A stretch of DNA of 64,000 bases, from positions 1 through 64,000 of the forward strand of contig NZ_JAQIPB010000009.1 in the NCBI RefSeq assembly GCF_028023875.1, written 5' to 3'. Every line of letters begins with the position of its first letter. The first letter of the stretch is position 1. Under the pieces are notes generated by a model. It worked only from the letters and a program-made list of their open reading frames with translations. It made no database searches and had not been told where the DNA came from. The position numbers were made by a program, and so were the translations under genes. Shown in pieces: positions 16,684 to 24,708 of this stretch. This stretch comes from Xenophilus arseniciresistens (GTDB lineage: Bacteria; Pseudomonadota; Gammaproteobacteria; Burkholderiales; Burkholderiaceae_C).

Positions 16684-17046
16684 TCAGAACTTGTTGGCGG
16701 TGCCGGTGCCGGCGGCACGCACGTCAACCGGGTTCTGCAGGGTGGAGATCACCTTGCTGTCCACACGCGAGCCCGAGCTCACGTTCTGGTCGGGGGCGTG
16801 GGCGGTGCGCACGGCTTCAGCCTGCACCAGGGCGCGGTCGCGCGGGGCGGCGGGGGCGCTCAGCACCACCGACGAGGACGACACGTTCTGGTTCGGCGCC
16901 TGGGCGGCCTTCACGGCTTCGGCCTGGACTTCAGCACGGCTGCGGGCCGAGACGGTGTCGGTCACGCCCTGGTAGGTTTCGGCTTGGGCGCCGACCGCGG
17001 CGGCCAGGGACAGAGCGGCAACGGCGAGGATCTTCGAGGTCTTCAT
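16684..17046 (-). CDS. Small alanine-rich exported protein with an internal repeat
   Basis: This 120-residue protein begins with a clear signal peptide (MKTSKILAVAALSLAAAVGAQA), so it is periplasmic or secreted. The mature part contains two related copies of RA(E/L)VQAEAV(K/R), each followed about 10 residues later by NQNVSS-like or DQNVSS-like segments. The pattern resembles small DUF4148-like proteins that are common in Burkholderiales, but the exact family is uncertain. The next in-frame start upstream would add a charged, unlikely leader, so ATG 17046 was chosen. It is divergent from a LysR gene across 191 bases. The function is unknown. Confidence 0.78.
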   Translation of the reverse strand: MKTSKILAVAALSLAAAVGAQAETYQGVTDTVSARSRAEVQAEAVKAAQAPNQNVSSSSVVLSAPAAPRDRALVQAEAVRTAHAPDQNVSSGSRVDSKVISTLQNPVDVRAAGTGTANKF

Positions 17047-17237
17047 TTTTAAACTCCTGGTTGAGGTCAACGACTGCGATCGGAGAACAGGATGGCTTTT
17101 TCTTGTTCGTTTTCGGGTCTGCGTCATCGCTGGCCCGTGGAACGAATTGTGGGCGCCGATACTCGGTACAAACCCGCAGCTTTCGAATCACCGTGTTCCC
17201 AAAATCGAAACAATCGCTGCACTGACCTGCGAGCCTC

Positions 17238-18191
17238 ATGGACAGCCTTGACCTGATACGCGCCTTTCGCGAAGTGGCCTTCCAGGGCAACTTCTCCCGC
17301 GCCGCCACGCGGCTGGGTATTTCCAAGGCCACGGCCAGCAAGTACGTGGCCGAGCTTGAAGCCCGCTTCGGCGTGCGCCTGCTCAACCGGTCCACGCGCT
17401 CGGTGAGCCTGACCGATGCGGGCGAGCTGCTGCTGGAGCGCAGCGCCCCGATGCTGGAGATGGTGGAGCTGACGCAGGCCGAACTGGCCGAGCGGGCCAA
17501 CGAGCCGCGCGGGCGCCTGCGCATCGCCGCGCCGCACGCGATGGCCAGCGGCGAGCTGCCCACCCTGCTGGCGGAGTTCATGGGCTTCTACCCCGAAGTG
17601 ATCGTCAGCCTGAGCCTGGCCAACAGCGTGGACCTGGCCGAGGACGGCATCGACGTGGAACTGCGCTTCGGCCCCATCGAGAACGACAACCTCATCGTGC
17701 GCAAGCTGCTGCAGGTGCCCATGGTGGTGTGCGCCTCGCCCATCTACTGGAAGAAGCACGGCAAGCCCACGCACCCCACACAGCTGCCGCAGCACGACGC
17801 GCTGACCTTGATCCGCGAGGGCGCGCACCCGGTCTGGCGCTTCGAGGACAAGGGCAAGCCCATCGATGTGCGCGTCAAGAGCCGCATGGAGGCCACCGAA
17901 GGCGCGCCGCTGGTGGAGGTGGCCCGGCATGGATTCGGCCTGATCTACGTGCCGGCCCTGGCCGTGCAGCCGCAGATCGACCATGGCGAGCTGGTGCCGG
18001 TGCTGCAGAAGTACGCGCGGCAGGACATGTGGGTCTCGGCCGCCTATCTGCAGCGACGCCACAACAGCGCCGCCCTGCGCGCGCTGCTGGACTACCTGCA
18101 GGACCGCGCCAAGCGCCGCGGCCGCTTCGCGGGCCAGCCGTTGCCGCCGCACCAGCCGCAGGCCGGGGCGGCGCCCGTCGCGGGCGGCTGA
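17238..18191 (+). CDS. LysR-family transcriptional regulator (CrgA-like)
   Basis: This 317-residue protein has an N-terminal helix-turn-helix (residues 1-60, with GNFSRAATRLGISKATASKYVAELE) and a LysR substrate-binding domain with a degenerate C-terminal tail. The DNA-binding half (LLNRSTRSVSLTDAGELLLE) is of the CrgA/DsdC-like subgroup. It is divergent from the alanine-rich protein gene. A TTTCGA/TCGAAA inverted pair at 17181-17186 and 17205-17210 is a possible binding site. The target genes are unknown. Confidence 0.92.
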   Translation: MDSLDLIRAFREVAFQGNFSRAATRLGISKATASKYVAELEARFGVRLLNRSTRSVSLTDAGELLLERSAPMLEMVELTQAELAERANEPRGRLRIAAPHAMASGELPTLLAEFMGFYPEVIVSLSLANSVDLAEDGIDVELRFGPIENDNLIVRKLLQVPMVVCASPIYWKKHGKPTHPTQLPQHDALTLIREGAHPVWRFEDKGKPIDVRVKSRMEATEGAPLVEVARHGFGLIYVPALAVQPQIDHGELVPVLQKYARQDMWVSAAYLQRRHNSAALRALLDYLQDRAKRRGRFAGQPLPPHQPQAGAAPVAGG

Positions 18192-18197
18192 CGCCGG

Positions 18198-19199
18198 TCA
18201 GCGCCGTGTTTCAGCGCCCGTGAACAGGGCCGGCGCCAGTCCGAACAGCGCCGCGGCATTGCCCCAGGCCAGTTGCTGCGCCAGCGAGGGCGGCAGCTCG
18301 CCCAGCCAGCGCCGGTAGCCCTGCATCAGGCCGTCGTAGTCCACCCAGCGCTGGTTGACCCAGGTGTCGGAGCCGATCATGAAGCGCGTGGGGTAGGCCT
18401 CGATCAGCGCGCGCCATTCGGGGCAAAGCCGCCCGCCGCGTGCGCGCGCCGGATACCGTTCGCCACCACTGCCCGCATTGGCGCCTGGGGCCTCGGGAAG
18501 CGGATCGCCCGCGCAGGTCAGCCCCGGCCGGTACGACAGCTCGCCCACCAGCCCCGGGTAGCGATCGAGCAGCTCGCGCACCCGCGCCACGGGCACGCCG
18601 CCGATGCCGGTGTGGGCCCAGATCAGGCGCAGCGCGCGCCCGCCCGAGGGCGTGTGCGCCATGAGCTTGTCCACCGCCACGTCGTCCACATGCGCCAGCA
18701 CCGCCAGCTGCCGCTGTTCGGCCAGAGCCATGAGCTTGCGCGCCACCGGCCCGTCGGCATTGGCGCTGTCGTACAGGTGGAACTCGCCGATGCCGCGGTA
18801 CGGCCCCGCGGCCGTGCCGCGCGCCAGCTCGGCCAGCACCATCTCGTGGATGCTCTCGTCGCGAAACCAGTTGGTGTAGTCGGCCCGGTTGCGATAGAGG
18901 CGGATGAAGGGCACGACGGTCACGCCGGCCTCGCGCGTTTCGCGCAGCGCCGCGAGGATGCGCGTGCCTTCGTTGGGCCGCGAGTTGCCCACGATGGCGC
19001 GCACGCCGTTGCGCTGCATGCGCGCCAGCGCTTCGGCCGGCGGGAAGGGTCCGGCGTTGCCGTTCCACGCCTCTTCGTTGTAGTGCAGGTGCGTGTCGAA
19101 CAGGGGGCCCGCGTAGTCGGCGGCCTGCACGGGCGCGCCGAACGCCCAGGCCAGTGCGGCGATGGCCCAGGCACTGCGCAGGCGGCCGGCGGGCGTCAT
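18198..19199 (-). CDS. Exported amidohydrolase-family protein
   Basis: This 333-residue protein has a signal peptide ([17 protein letters not shown], cleavage near residue 27) and a metal-dependent amidohydrolase_2-type barrel. Possible metal and catalytic positions are FDTHLH (HxH), GEFHLY, LAHVDD, WAHTG and GSDTW. It is therefore probably a periplasmic TIM-barrel hydrolase. It converges on the LysR gene with a 6-base gap and lies downstream of the dienelactone hydrolase gene with 6 bases between them, suggesting a small operon. The substrate is unknown. Confidence 0.85.
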   Translation of the reverse strand: MTPAGRLRSAWAIAALAWAFGAPVQAADYAGPLFDTHLHYNEEAWNGNAGPFPPAEALARMQRNGVRAIVGNSRPNEGTRILAALRETREAGVTVVPFIRLYRNRADYTNWFRDESIHEMVLAELARGTAAGPYRGIGEFHLYDSANADGPVARKLMALAEQRQLAVLAHVDDVAVDKLMAHTPSGGRALRLIWAHTGIGGVPVARVRELLDRYPGLVGELSYRPGLTCAGDPLPEAPGANAGSGGERYPARARGGRLCPEWRALIEAYPTRFMIGSDTWVNQRWVDYDGLMQGYRRWLGELPPSLAQQLAWGNAAALFGLAPALFTGAETRR

Positions 19200-19205
19200 G
19201 CGGTC

Positions 19206-19889
19206 TCAGCCGACGTGCTTGCCGAAGAAAGCCAGCGTGCGCTCCCTGGCCGTGGCGGCGGCAGACGCTTCGTGGGAGCCGCGCTGGTCGCAATTGAAGC
19301 CGTGGTCGGCCGCGTAGACGTGGACCTGCACCTCGGGGTGGGCCTTCTCGAAGGCCTTGACCGATTCGAGCGGGATCCAGTGGTCGCGCTCGCCGAAGTG
19401 GGCCAGCACCGGCACCTTGGGCTGGCGCGCCGATTCTTCGGGCGTGGTCATGCCGCCGCCGTAGTAGGGCACCGCAGCGGCCAGGCCACTGAGTTCGCTG
19501 GCCGCGCGCCAGACCAGCAGGCCGCCCCAGCAGTAGCCCACGATGCCAACCTTGCCGGCCTTGGCCGCGTACTCGACGGCCGCCTGCAGGTCCTGCAGCA
19601 CGCCGGGCGCGGGCAGGTCCTCCACCGCGGTCTTGAGCGCGAAGCCGGCCTTCATGTCCTCTTCGGTGTAGCCCAGCTCCACGCCGGGCTTGACGCGGTG
19701 GAAGGTGGACGGCGCCACCGCCAGGTAGCCGGCGGCGGCATAGCCGTCGGCCACCGAGCGGATGTGCGAGTTGACGCCGAAGATTTCCTGCACCACGACG
19801 ATCGCGCCCTTGGGCGTGCCGGAGGGTTCGGCCACATAGGCAGGGAAGGTGAAGCCGTCCTTGGCGGTGAGGTCGATGAACTGGCCCAT
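19206..19889 (-). CDS. Dienelactone hydrolase family protein
   Basis: This 227-residue alpha/beta hydrolase carries the Cys-Asp-His triad typical of carboxymethylenebutenolidases: C120 in GYCWGG, D169 in FGERDHWIP and H196 in ADHGFNC. Such enzymes open dienelactones in chloroaromatic breakdown, although many chromosomal homologues act on other esters. ATG 19889 matches the family N-terminus; an AAGGAGCACTCACTC ribosome-binding region precedes it. It lies 61 bases after the DsbA-fold isomerase gene on the same strand and 6 bases before the amidohydrolase gene. Confidence 0.92.
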   Translation of the reverse strand: MGQFIDLTAKDGFTFPAYVAEPSGTPKGAIVVVQEIFGVNSHIRSVADGYAAAGYLAVAPSTFHRVKPGVELGYTEEDMKAGFALKTAVEDLPAPGVLQDLQAAVEYAAKAGKVGIVGYCWGGLLVWRAASELSGLAAAVPYYGGGMTTPEESARQPKVPVLAHFGERDHWIPLESVKAFEKAHPEVQVHVYAADHGFNCDQRGSHEASAAATARERTLAFFGKHVG

Positions 19890-19950
19890 GAGTGAGTGCT
19901 CCTTGTGTGCTTGGATGAGATGAGAAAAAAAAGCGATGTGCGCCAGCGCC

Positions 19951-20553
19951 TCAGCGGGAGAGCGCGCGTTCGACGAAATCGAGCCGGTCCTGGCCCCAGA
20001 ACATCTCGCCGTCCACCACGTAGGTGGGCGCGCCAAAGACATGGCTCGCGATGGCCTCCTGCGTGAAGGCCTCGTAGCGCTGCTGCACTTCGGGGCCTTG
20101 CGCGGCGTCGATCAGGCTTGTGGTGGGCAAGCCTTGTTCGGTCAGCAGCCCGCCCAGCACCGCGGCATCGGCAATGTCGCGCTCCTGCGCCCACACGGCC
20201 GCCATCGCGCGGCCCGCGAAGGCCAGCGCCTGCGGCGTGCCGTGCGCCGCCTCCACGGCCAGGATCAGCCGCGCCGCCGCGTTGCCATCGACCGGGAAAA
20301 AGCGCGGCTGCAGGTTCAACGGCAACTGCAGGTGCCTGGCGAAGCGCGCCAGCTCCACCAGCCGGTAAGCCTGGCGCTGCGGCGCGCGCTTGGCCAGCGG
20401 CAGCCCGCCCGAGACCGGGAAGACCTGGTTCAGGTCCATGGGCTTGAGGCGCACCGTGGCGCCGGCCGCCTCGGCCATGGCCACCAGCCGGGCATGGCCC
20501 AGGTAGGTCCAGGGGCTGTGGGGCGCAAAGAAGTAGTCGATGGTCGAGGTCAA
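19951..20553 (-). CDS. 2-hydroxychromene-2-carboxylate isomerase-like DsbA-family protein
   Basis: This 200-residue thioredoxin-fold protein of the HCCA isomerase/GST-kappa group has IDYFFAPHSPWTYLGHARL at the N-terminus and FGAPTYVVDGEMFWGQDRLDFVERAL at the C-terminus. Such enzymes act glutathione-dependently in naphthalene-type aromatic breakdown, but many paralogues have unknown substrates. I chose a TTG start at 20553 because it gives the family length and has GGAG six bases upstream; a longer frame exists but would overlap the divergent SDR promoter. It heads a possible operon with the dienelactone hydrolase and amidohydrolase genes. Confidence 0.85.
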   Translation of the reverse strand: MTSTIDYFFAPHSPWTYLGHARLVAMAEAAGATVRLKPMDLNQVFPVSGGLPLAKRAPQRQAYRLVELARFARHLQLPLNLQPRFFPVDGNAAARLILAVEAAHGTPQALAFAGRAMAAVWAQERDIADAAVLGGLLTEQGLPTTSLIDAAQGPEVQQRYEAFTQEAIASHVFGAPTYVVDGEMFWGQDRLDFVERALSR

Positions 20554-20699
20554 GCGGATCTCCGTACAGGCGTCGACCACGGGGCCAACACAGGCGAGGG
20601 CCGATGGTTTAATGCCGGCCAGCGCGGCGCGCATCTGTGGGCGCGCCCGCGTCGGCCCCGGTTGTACCGCAGGCGCCGCATTCATGCAGGAGAAAGCTC

Positions 20700-21449
20700 T
20701 TGGATTCGCAAGTGCTCTTGATCACCGGCGACAGCCGTGGCATCGGCGCCGCCACGGCCCTGCGCGCGGCCCGCGCCGGCTATGCGCTGGCCATCAACTA
20801 TGCGCGCCAGTCGCTGGCGGCCGACGAACTGGTGCGCCGCATCCGCGCCGAGGGCGGCACGGCCATCACGGTGCAGGCCGACGTGGGCGACGAGGCCCAG
20901 ATCGAGGCCATGTTCCGCAAGGTGGACGCCAAGCTGGGCCGGCTGACGGCGCTGGTCAACAACGCAGGCATCGTCGATGTGCGCGCCGACGTGGCGCAGA
21001 TGGACGCCGCGCGGCTGGAGCGCATGTTCCGCATCAACGTCACGGGCAGCTTTTTGTGCGCGCGCGAAGCGGTGCGCCGCATGAGCACGCACCACGGCGG
21101 CCAAGGCGGCGCGATCGTCAACGTGAGCAGCGCCGCCGCGCGCCTGGGCTCGCCAGGCCAGTACGTGGACTACGCGGCCAGCAAGGGGGCCATCGACACC
21201 TTCACCCTCGGCCTGGCCAAGGAGGTGGCGGGCCAGGGCATCCGCGTCAATGCCGTGCGGCCGGGGCTGATCGACACCGAGATCCATGCCTCGGGCGGCA
21301 TGCCCACGCGCGCCTTCGACCTGGCCGGCAGCGTGCCGATGCAGCGCACGGGCTCGGCCGACGAAGTGGCGGCCGCCATCTGCTGGCTGCTCTCGCCCGA
21401 TGCGAGCTACACCACGGGCGCGCTGCTCGACGTGGGCGGCGGACGCTGA
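20700..21449 (+). CDS. SDR-family oxidoreductase
   Basis: This 249-residue classical short-chain dehydrogenase shows a GDSRGIGAA cofactor loop, NNAG, the catalytic VSSAAA serine region and YAASKGA (YxxxK). The start appears to be TTG at 20700, preceded by AGGAG (20688-20692) with 7-base spacing; no ATG fits the family N-terminus. The neighbouring divergent isomerase gene also appears to start with TTG, 146 bases away. The substrate is unknown. The marC gene follows 26 bases downstream. Confidence 0.92.
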   Translation: MDSQVLLITGDSRGIGAATALRAARAGYALAINYARQSLAADELVRRIRAEGGTAITVQADVGDEAQIEAMFRKVDAKLGRLTALVNNAGIVDVRADVAQMDAARLERMFRINVTGSFLCAREAVRRMSTHHGGQGGAIVNVSSAAARLGSPGQYVDYAASKGAIDTFTLGLAKEVAGQGIRVNAVRPGLIDTEIHASGGMPTRAFDLAGSVPMQRTGSADEVAAAICWLLSPDASYTTGALLDVGGGR

Positions 21450-21475
21450 GCGCGACATTGCAAGGAGCCGCCCCC

Positions 21476-22132
21476 ATGGCCACCTCGATGGACCTCATCA
21501 AGCCGCTGGTCACGCTGGTGGCCATCGTCAACCCGCTGGGCATCGTGCCCTTCTTCATCCACTACACGCAGGGCTACACGGCCGGCCAGCGCATGCGCAC
21601 GGCCAAGGTCTCGGCCTTCAGCGCCTTTGTGGTCATCGCCATCAGCGCCCTGATTGGCCAGCAGTTGCTGGGCTTCTTCGGCATTTCCATCGCGAGCTTC
21701 CAGGTCGGTGGCGGATTGCTGCTGCTGATCAGTTCGCTGTCGATGCTCAACGCCCAGCCGGCCGAGGCCAAGGCCAGCGCCGAGGAAGTGCGCGCCACCG
21801 AAGTGAAGGCCGCGATGGGCGCCTCCATCGCCGTGGTGCCGCTGACCATTCCGCTGCTCACCGGGCCGGCCACCATCTCCACCATGGTGATCTACGCCAC
21901 CCAGACGCGCCACTGGTGGGAACTGGCGATGCTGATGGGCTATGGCGTGGTGGTGGCCGGCATCACGCTGCTGGCCTTCTCGCTGGCCGAGCCCATTGCG
22001 CGCGTGCTGGGCAAGACCGGCATCAACGTGATGACGCGGCTGATGGGGCTGATCCTCGCGGCGCTGGCCGTGGAAGTGATGGCCAATGGGCTGGGCAAGC
22101 TGTTTCCGATCCTGGAACGCAGCGTGCCTTGA
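21476..22132 (+). CDS. MarC-family integral membrane protein
   Basis: This 218-residue protein has about six predicted membrane helices and the family motifs VAIVNPLGIVPFFI (near residue 14) and PLTIPLLTGPATIS in the middle. MarC/UPF0056 proteins are inner-membrane proteins of unsettled function; the original antibiotic-resistance link of E. coli MarC was not upheld. An AAGGAG lies ahead of ATG 21476. It may be co-transcribed with the upstream SDR gene. Confidence 0.92.
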   Translation: MATSMDLIKPLVTLVAIVNPLGIVPFFIHYTQGYTAGQRMRTAKVSAFSAFVVIAISALIGQQLLGFFGISIASFQVGGGLLLLISSLSMLNAQPAEAKASAEEVRATEVKAAMGASIAVVPLTIPLLTGPATISTMVIYATQTRHWWELAMLMGYGVVVAGITLLAFSLAEPIARVLGKTGINVMTRLMGLILAALAVEVMANGLGKLFPILERSVP

Positions 22133-22148
22133 CGCAGACGCCGCAGGC

Positions 22149-22829
22149 TCAGCGCTGCGTCGCCACGACCCACTGCGCGATCTCCGCCAGCACCGCGTCA
22201 CTCGCCGCCGTGAGCGCCTTCACGCCGCCCGGCGCATCGGCCGTGGGCGCGGGGCGCTGCACGGTGAAGCTGCGCTGGGCGAGCACGCGGTCGCCCGCGG
22301 GGCCGTTGCGCAGCAGGGTGGCGCGCAGGCGCAGCAGGCCGCTGCTTTGCTGCGGCGCTTCGAAGTAGTGGCTGAACTCGTCGAGCGAGATGCGCAGCAC
22401 GTCGGGCACCCGGCCGTCCTGGCGCGCGATGGCGGCGGCCTCGTCGGGGCCCAGCACGGTGCGGCCCGTGGCCAGGGTCTCGCGCAGGCGCTGGCGCAGC
22501 AGCTGGGCCGGCGGCTGGCTCCAGCGCGCCTGGCTGTAGGCATGCAGCACCTGCGCATCCGCATAGCCCAGGCGGTACAGCAGCTGCGTGCTCTCGAGCC
22601 GGCCGCTGGCGTCGATGTCGGCCAGCACCAGCGCGGGCTGCTGGGCGCTTGACGCAACAGGCACGGCCTGCAGCGCGCCGGGGCCGAAGTCGTAGAGCGT
22701 GGCCCGCTGCGGCTTGTCGGGCAGCGCGCCGCAGGCGCTCATCAGCAGGGCCGCGCTGCCGGCCAGCAGCCAGCGGGATGCGAGGCGCGCGCGATGGCGC
22801 CGCGCGGGGAAGATGAAAGAGTGATGCAT
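22149..22829 (-). CDS. ABC-type transport auxiliary lipoprotein (PqiC/Mla-associated)
   Basis: This lipoprotein of about 226 residues has a lipobox near LLMSACGAL. The following domain (YDFGPGA, then PALVLADIDASGRLESTQLLYRLGY) is the ABC_trans_aux fold found in PqiC and in auxiliary proteins of MCE transporters, probably anchored in the outer membrane. It is the last gene of the Mla-type operon. ATG 22829 has GGAG nine bases upstream; ATG 22844 is an alternative. It replaces MlaC/MlaB genes, which are not found here. Confidence 0.88.
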   Translation of the reverse strand: MHHSFIFPARRHRARLASRWLLAGSAALLMSACGALPDKPQRATLYDFGPGALQAVPVASSAQQPALVLADIDASGRLESTQLLYRLGYADAQVLHAYSQARWSQPPAQLLRQRLRETLATGRTVLGPDEAAAIARQDGRVPDVLRISLDEFSHYFEAPQQSSGLLRLRATLLRNGPAGDRVLAQRSFTVQRPAPTADAPGGVKALTAASDAVLAEIAQWVVATQR

Positions 22830-22850
22830 CGCAAAAAGCTCCATGCGTCT

Positions 22851-23852
22851 TCAGGGCCGCACCGCGCCGGTGATGCCGCCCGAAGCGGCAGGCGGCGTGA
22901 AGCCGGCTTCGCCGGGCCCCGGCTCTGCGGCGCCGCGGCCAAACAGCAGCGACTGCGGGTTGTCGTTGAGGTTGTCGGCCACGCGGCCCAAGCGGCGCAT
23001 GGTCAGCGAGGCCTCGTCGGCCACGCGGTTCAGGCGCGGCAAGGTGGCGCCGTTGAAGCTGTCCATGCCCTGGCTCAGCGCCTGCGTGCCGGTGGCCAGC
23101 TTGTCGATGGGGCCATCGGGCGCGTTCAGGCGCGTGACGGTGCCGTTGAAGTTGTTGGCCACGCGCGAGACGTCGGCGGCCGCGGTCTTCACGCTGGCCA
23201 GCGTGGTGGTGGCCTGGCCGGCCAGCGGCGGAATGGCCGCCAGCGCGGGCTCCAGCCGGTTCTTGATGGTGGCGTCCAGCCGCAGGGTGAGCTGGTTGGC
23301 CGATTCGCTGGTGCGCGCGATGTTCTCCAGGGCCGTGGCCACGCGCTGCTGGTTGGCGTCGCCCAGCAGCTCGTTCATGCGCGCGGTCACGCTTTCGACC
23401 TGCTTGATGATGACCTCGCCGCGGTCCTGCAGCTGCGCCAGCGCCGAGGGCCGCAGCGGAATGCGCGGCGGGTCATCGTCGTTGGGCGCGAGCGGCTGCT
23501 GCGATTCGCCCTTGTCGTCCAGCGCGATGAAGGCCAGGCCCGTGACGCCCTGGTAGCTCAAGGTGGCATAGCTGGAGGTGGTCAGCGGCACGGCCTCGTC
23601 CACCGACAGGCGCACGCGCACGTTGCCCCTGCGCTCGGGGTCGAAGTCGATGCTGGTGACCTTGCCCACCGCGATGCCGCGGTAGCGCACGGCCGCCTGC
23701 GGCTGCAGGCCGCTGACCGGGTCGCGCGTGGACAGCTCATAGATGTGGCGCACCGTGTCGTCGCGGGTGAACCAGACGATCAGGGCCACCAGCGCGGCCA
23801 CCAGCCCCAGCACGAAGGCGCCGGCGGCGAAGGCATGGGATTTGTTTTCCAT
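22851..23852 (-). CDS. mlaD: MlaD-family MCE-domain lipid transport protein
   Basis: This 333-residue protein has one N-terminal membrane helix (about residues 7-28), a single MCE domain (about 38-120, with GLQPQAAVRYRGIAVGKV and LSYQGVTGLAFIAL), then a long helical region that may form the periplasmic tunnel seen in MCE hexamers. It acts in transport of phospholipids or other lipids between membranes. It sits between the ATPase and the lipoprotein genes. The C-terminal tail (EPGPGEAGFTPP) is low-complexity. The symbol is by family; it could be an MCE paralogue rather than the canonical MlaD. Confidence 0.9.
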   Translation of the reverse strand: MENKSHAFAAGAFVLGLVAALVALIVWFTRDDTVRHIYELSTRDPVSGLQPQAAVRYRGIAVGKVTSIDFDPERRGNVRVRLSVDEAVPLTTSSYATLSYQGVTGLAFIALDDKGESQQPLAPNDDDPPRIPLRPSALAQLQDRGEVIIKQVESVTARMNELLGDANQQRVATALENIARTSESANQLTLRLDATIKNRLEPALAAIPPLAGQATTTLASVKTAAADVSRVANNFNGTVTRLNAPDGPIDKLATGTQALSQGMDSFNGATLPRLNRVADEASLTMRRLGRVADNLNDNPQSLLFGRGAAEPGPGEAGFTPPAASGGITGAVRP

Positions 23853-23886
23853 GGCGTGTGTGTCCTCTTCTTGCTCTTCGTCCTGG

Positions 23887-24708
23887 TCAGGCGCGCTCGG
23901 GCGCCCGGGACGGGTCCTTCTTGTCCTGCAGCGCCAGCAGCGCCCGCTGCCCCCGCCCGCCCAGGAAGTAGTGGCGGATGAAGGGATGGTCCAGCGCGAT
24001 CACTTCCTGCGCGCTGCCGGCCACGATCACGCGCTGGTCGGCCAGCACGGCGATGCGCGTGGACAGGTCCAGCAGCGTGTCCAGGTCGTGCGTGACCATG
24101 ACCACCGTCAGGCCCAGCTCGCGGTGCAGGCCGCGCAGCAGGTCGCAGAAACTGTCGGAAGCCTCGGGGTCCAGGCCGGCCGTGGGCTCGTCCAGCAGCA
24201 GCAGCGGCGGGTCCATGATGAGCGCGCGCGCCAGCGCCACGCGCTTGATCATGCCGCCCGACAGGTCCGAAGGCATCTTGTGCGCGTGCTCGGGGCCCAG
24301 GCCCACCATCTGCAGCTTGACCAGCGCCGCGTCGCGCACCAGCGCATCGGGCAGCAGCTTGAGTTCGCGCAGCGGCAGCGCGATGTTGTCGAGCACGCTG
24401 AAGGCCGAGAACAGCGCGCCGTGCTGGAACAGCATGCCCACCAGCGCCCCGCCCTGCGCGCCCAGCGCGGCCGGCGGCGCGCCCAGCACGCGCACCTGGC
24501 CGCGCGTGGGCGCCTGCAGGCCCAGGATCTGGCGCAGCAGTACCGTCTTGCCCGTGCCCGAGCCGCCCACCAGCGACAGGATCTCGCCGCGGCGGATCTG
24601 CAGCGCCAGGTCCTTGTGCACCACCTGCTCGCCGCCGGGCTTGGCGAACACGGTCCACAGCCCCTGGATGTCGACGACGATGTCGGCCTGCGGGTCCATG
24701 AGGCTCAT
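23887..24708 (-). CDS. mlaF: MlaF-like ABC transporter ATP-binding protein
   Basis: This 273-residue ATPase has Walker A GGSGTGKT near residue 50, a Q-loop FQHGALF, signature LSGGMIKRVALARAL, Walker B LLLLDEPTAGLDP and the H-loop THD. The SGGM signature and MSLMDP-like N-terminus fit the MlaF/MCE subgroup. Its ATG (24706-24708) overlaps the permease stop (24705-24707) as ATGA, so the two are translationally coupled. It powers the lipid transporter together with the MlaE-like permease. Confidence 0.93.
   Translation of the reverse strand: MSLMDPQADIVVDIQGLWTVFAKPGGEQVVHKDLALQIRRGEILSLVGGSGTGKTVLLRQILGLQAPTRGQVRVLGAPPAALGAQGGALVGMLFQHGALFSAFSVLDNIALPLRELKLLPDALVRDAALVKLQMVGLGPEHAHKMPSDLSGGMIKRVALARALIMDPPLLLLDEPTAGLDPEASDSFCDLLRGLHRELGLTVVMVTHDLDTLLDLSTRIAVLADQRVIVAGSAQEVIALDHPFIRHYFLGGRGQRALLALQDKKDPSRAPERA

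Noticed and set aside
18273-19895. 540-codon + strand frame
   Set aside because: It lies antisense to the amidohydrolase and dienelactone hydrolase genes, both with intact active sites.
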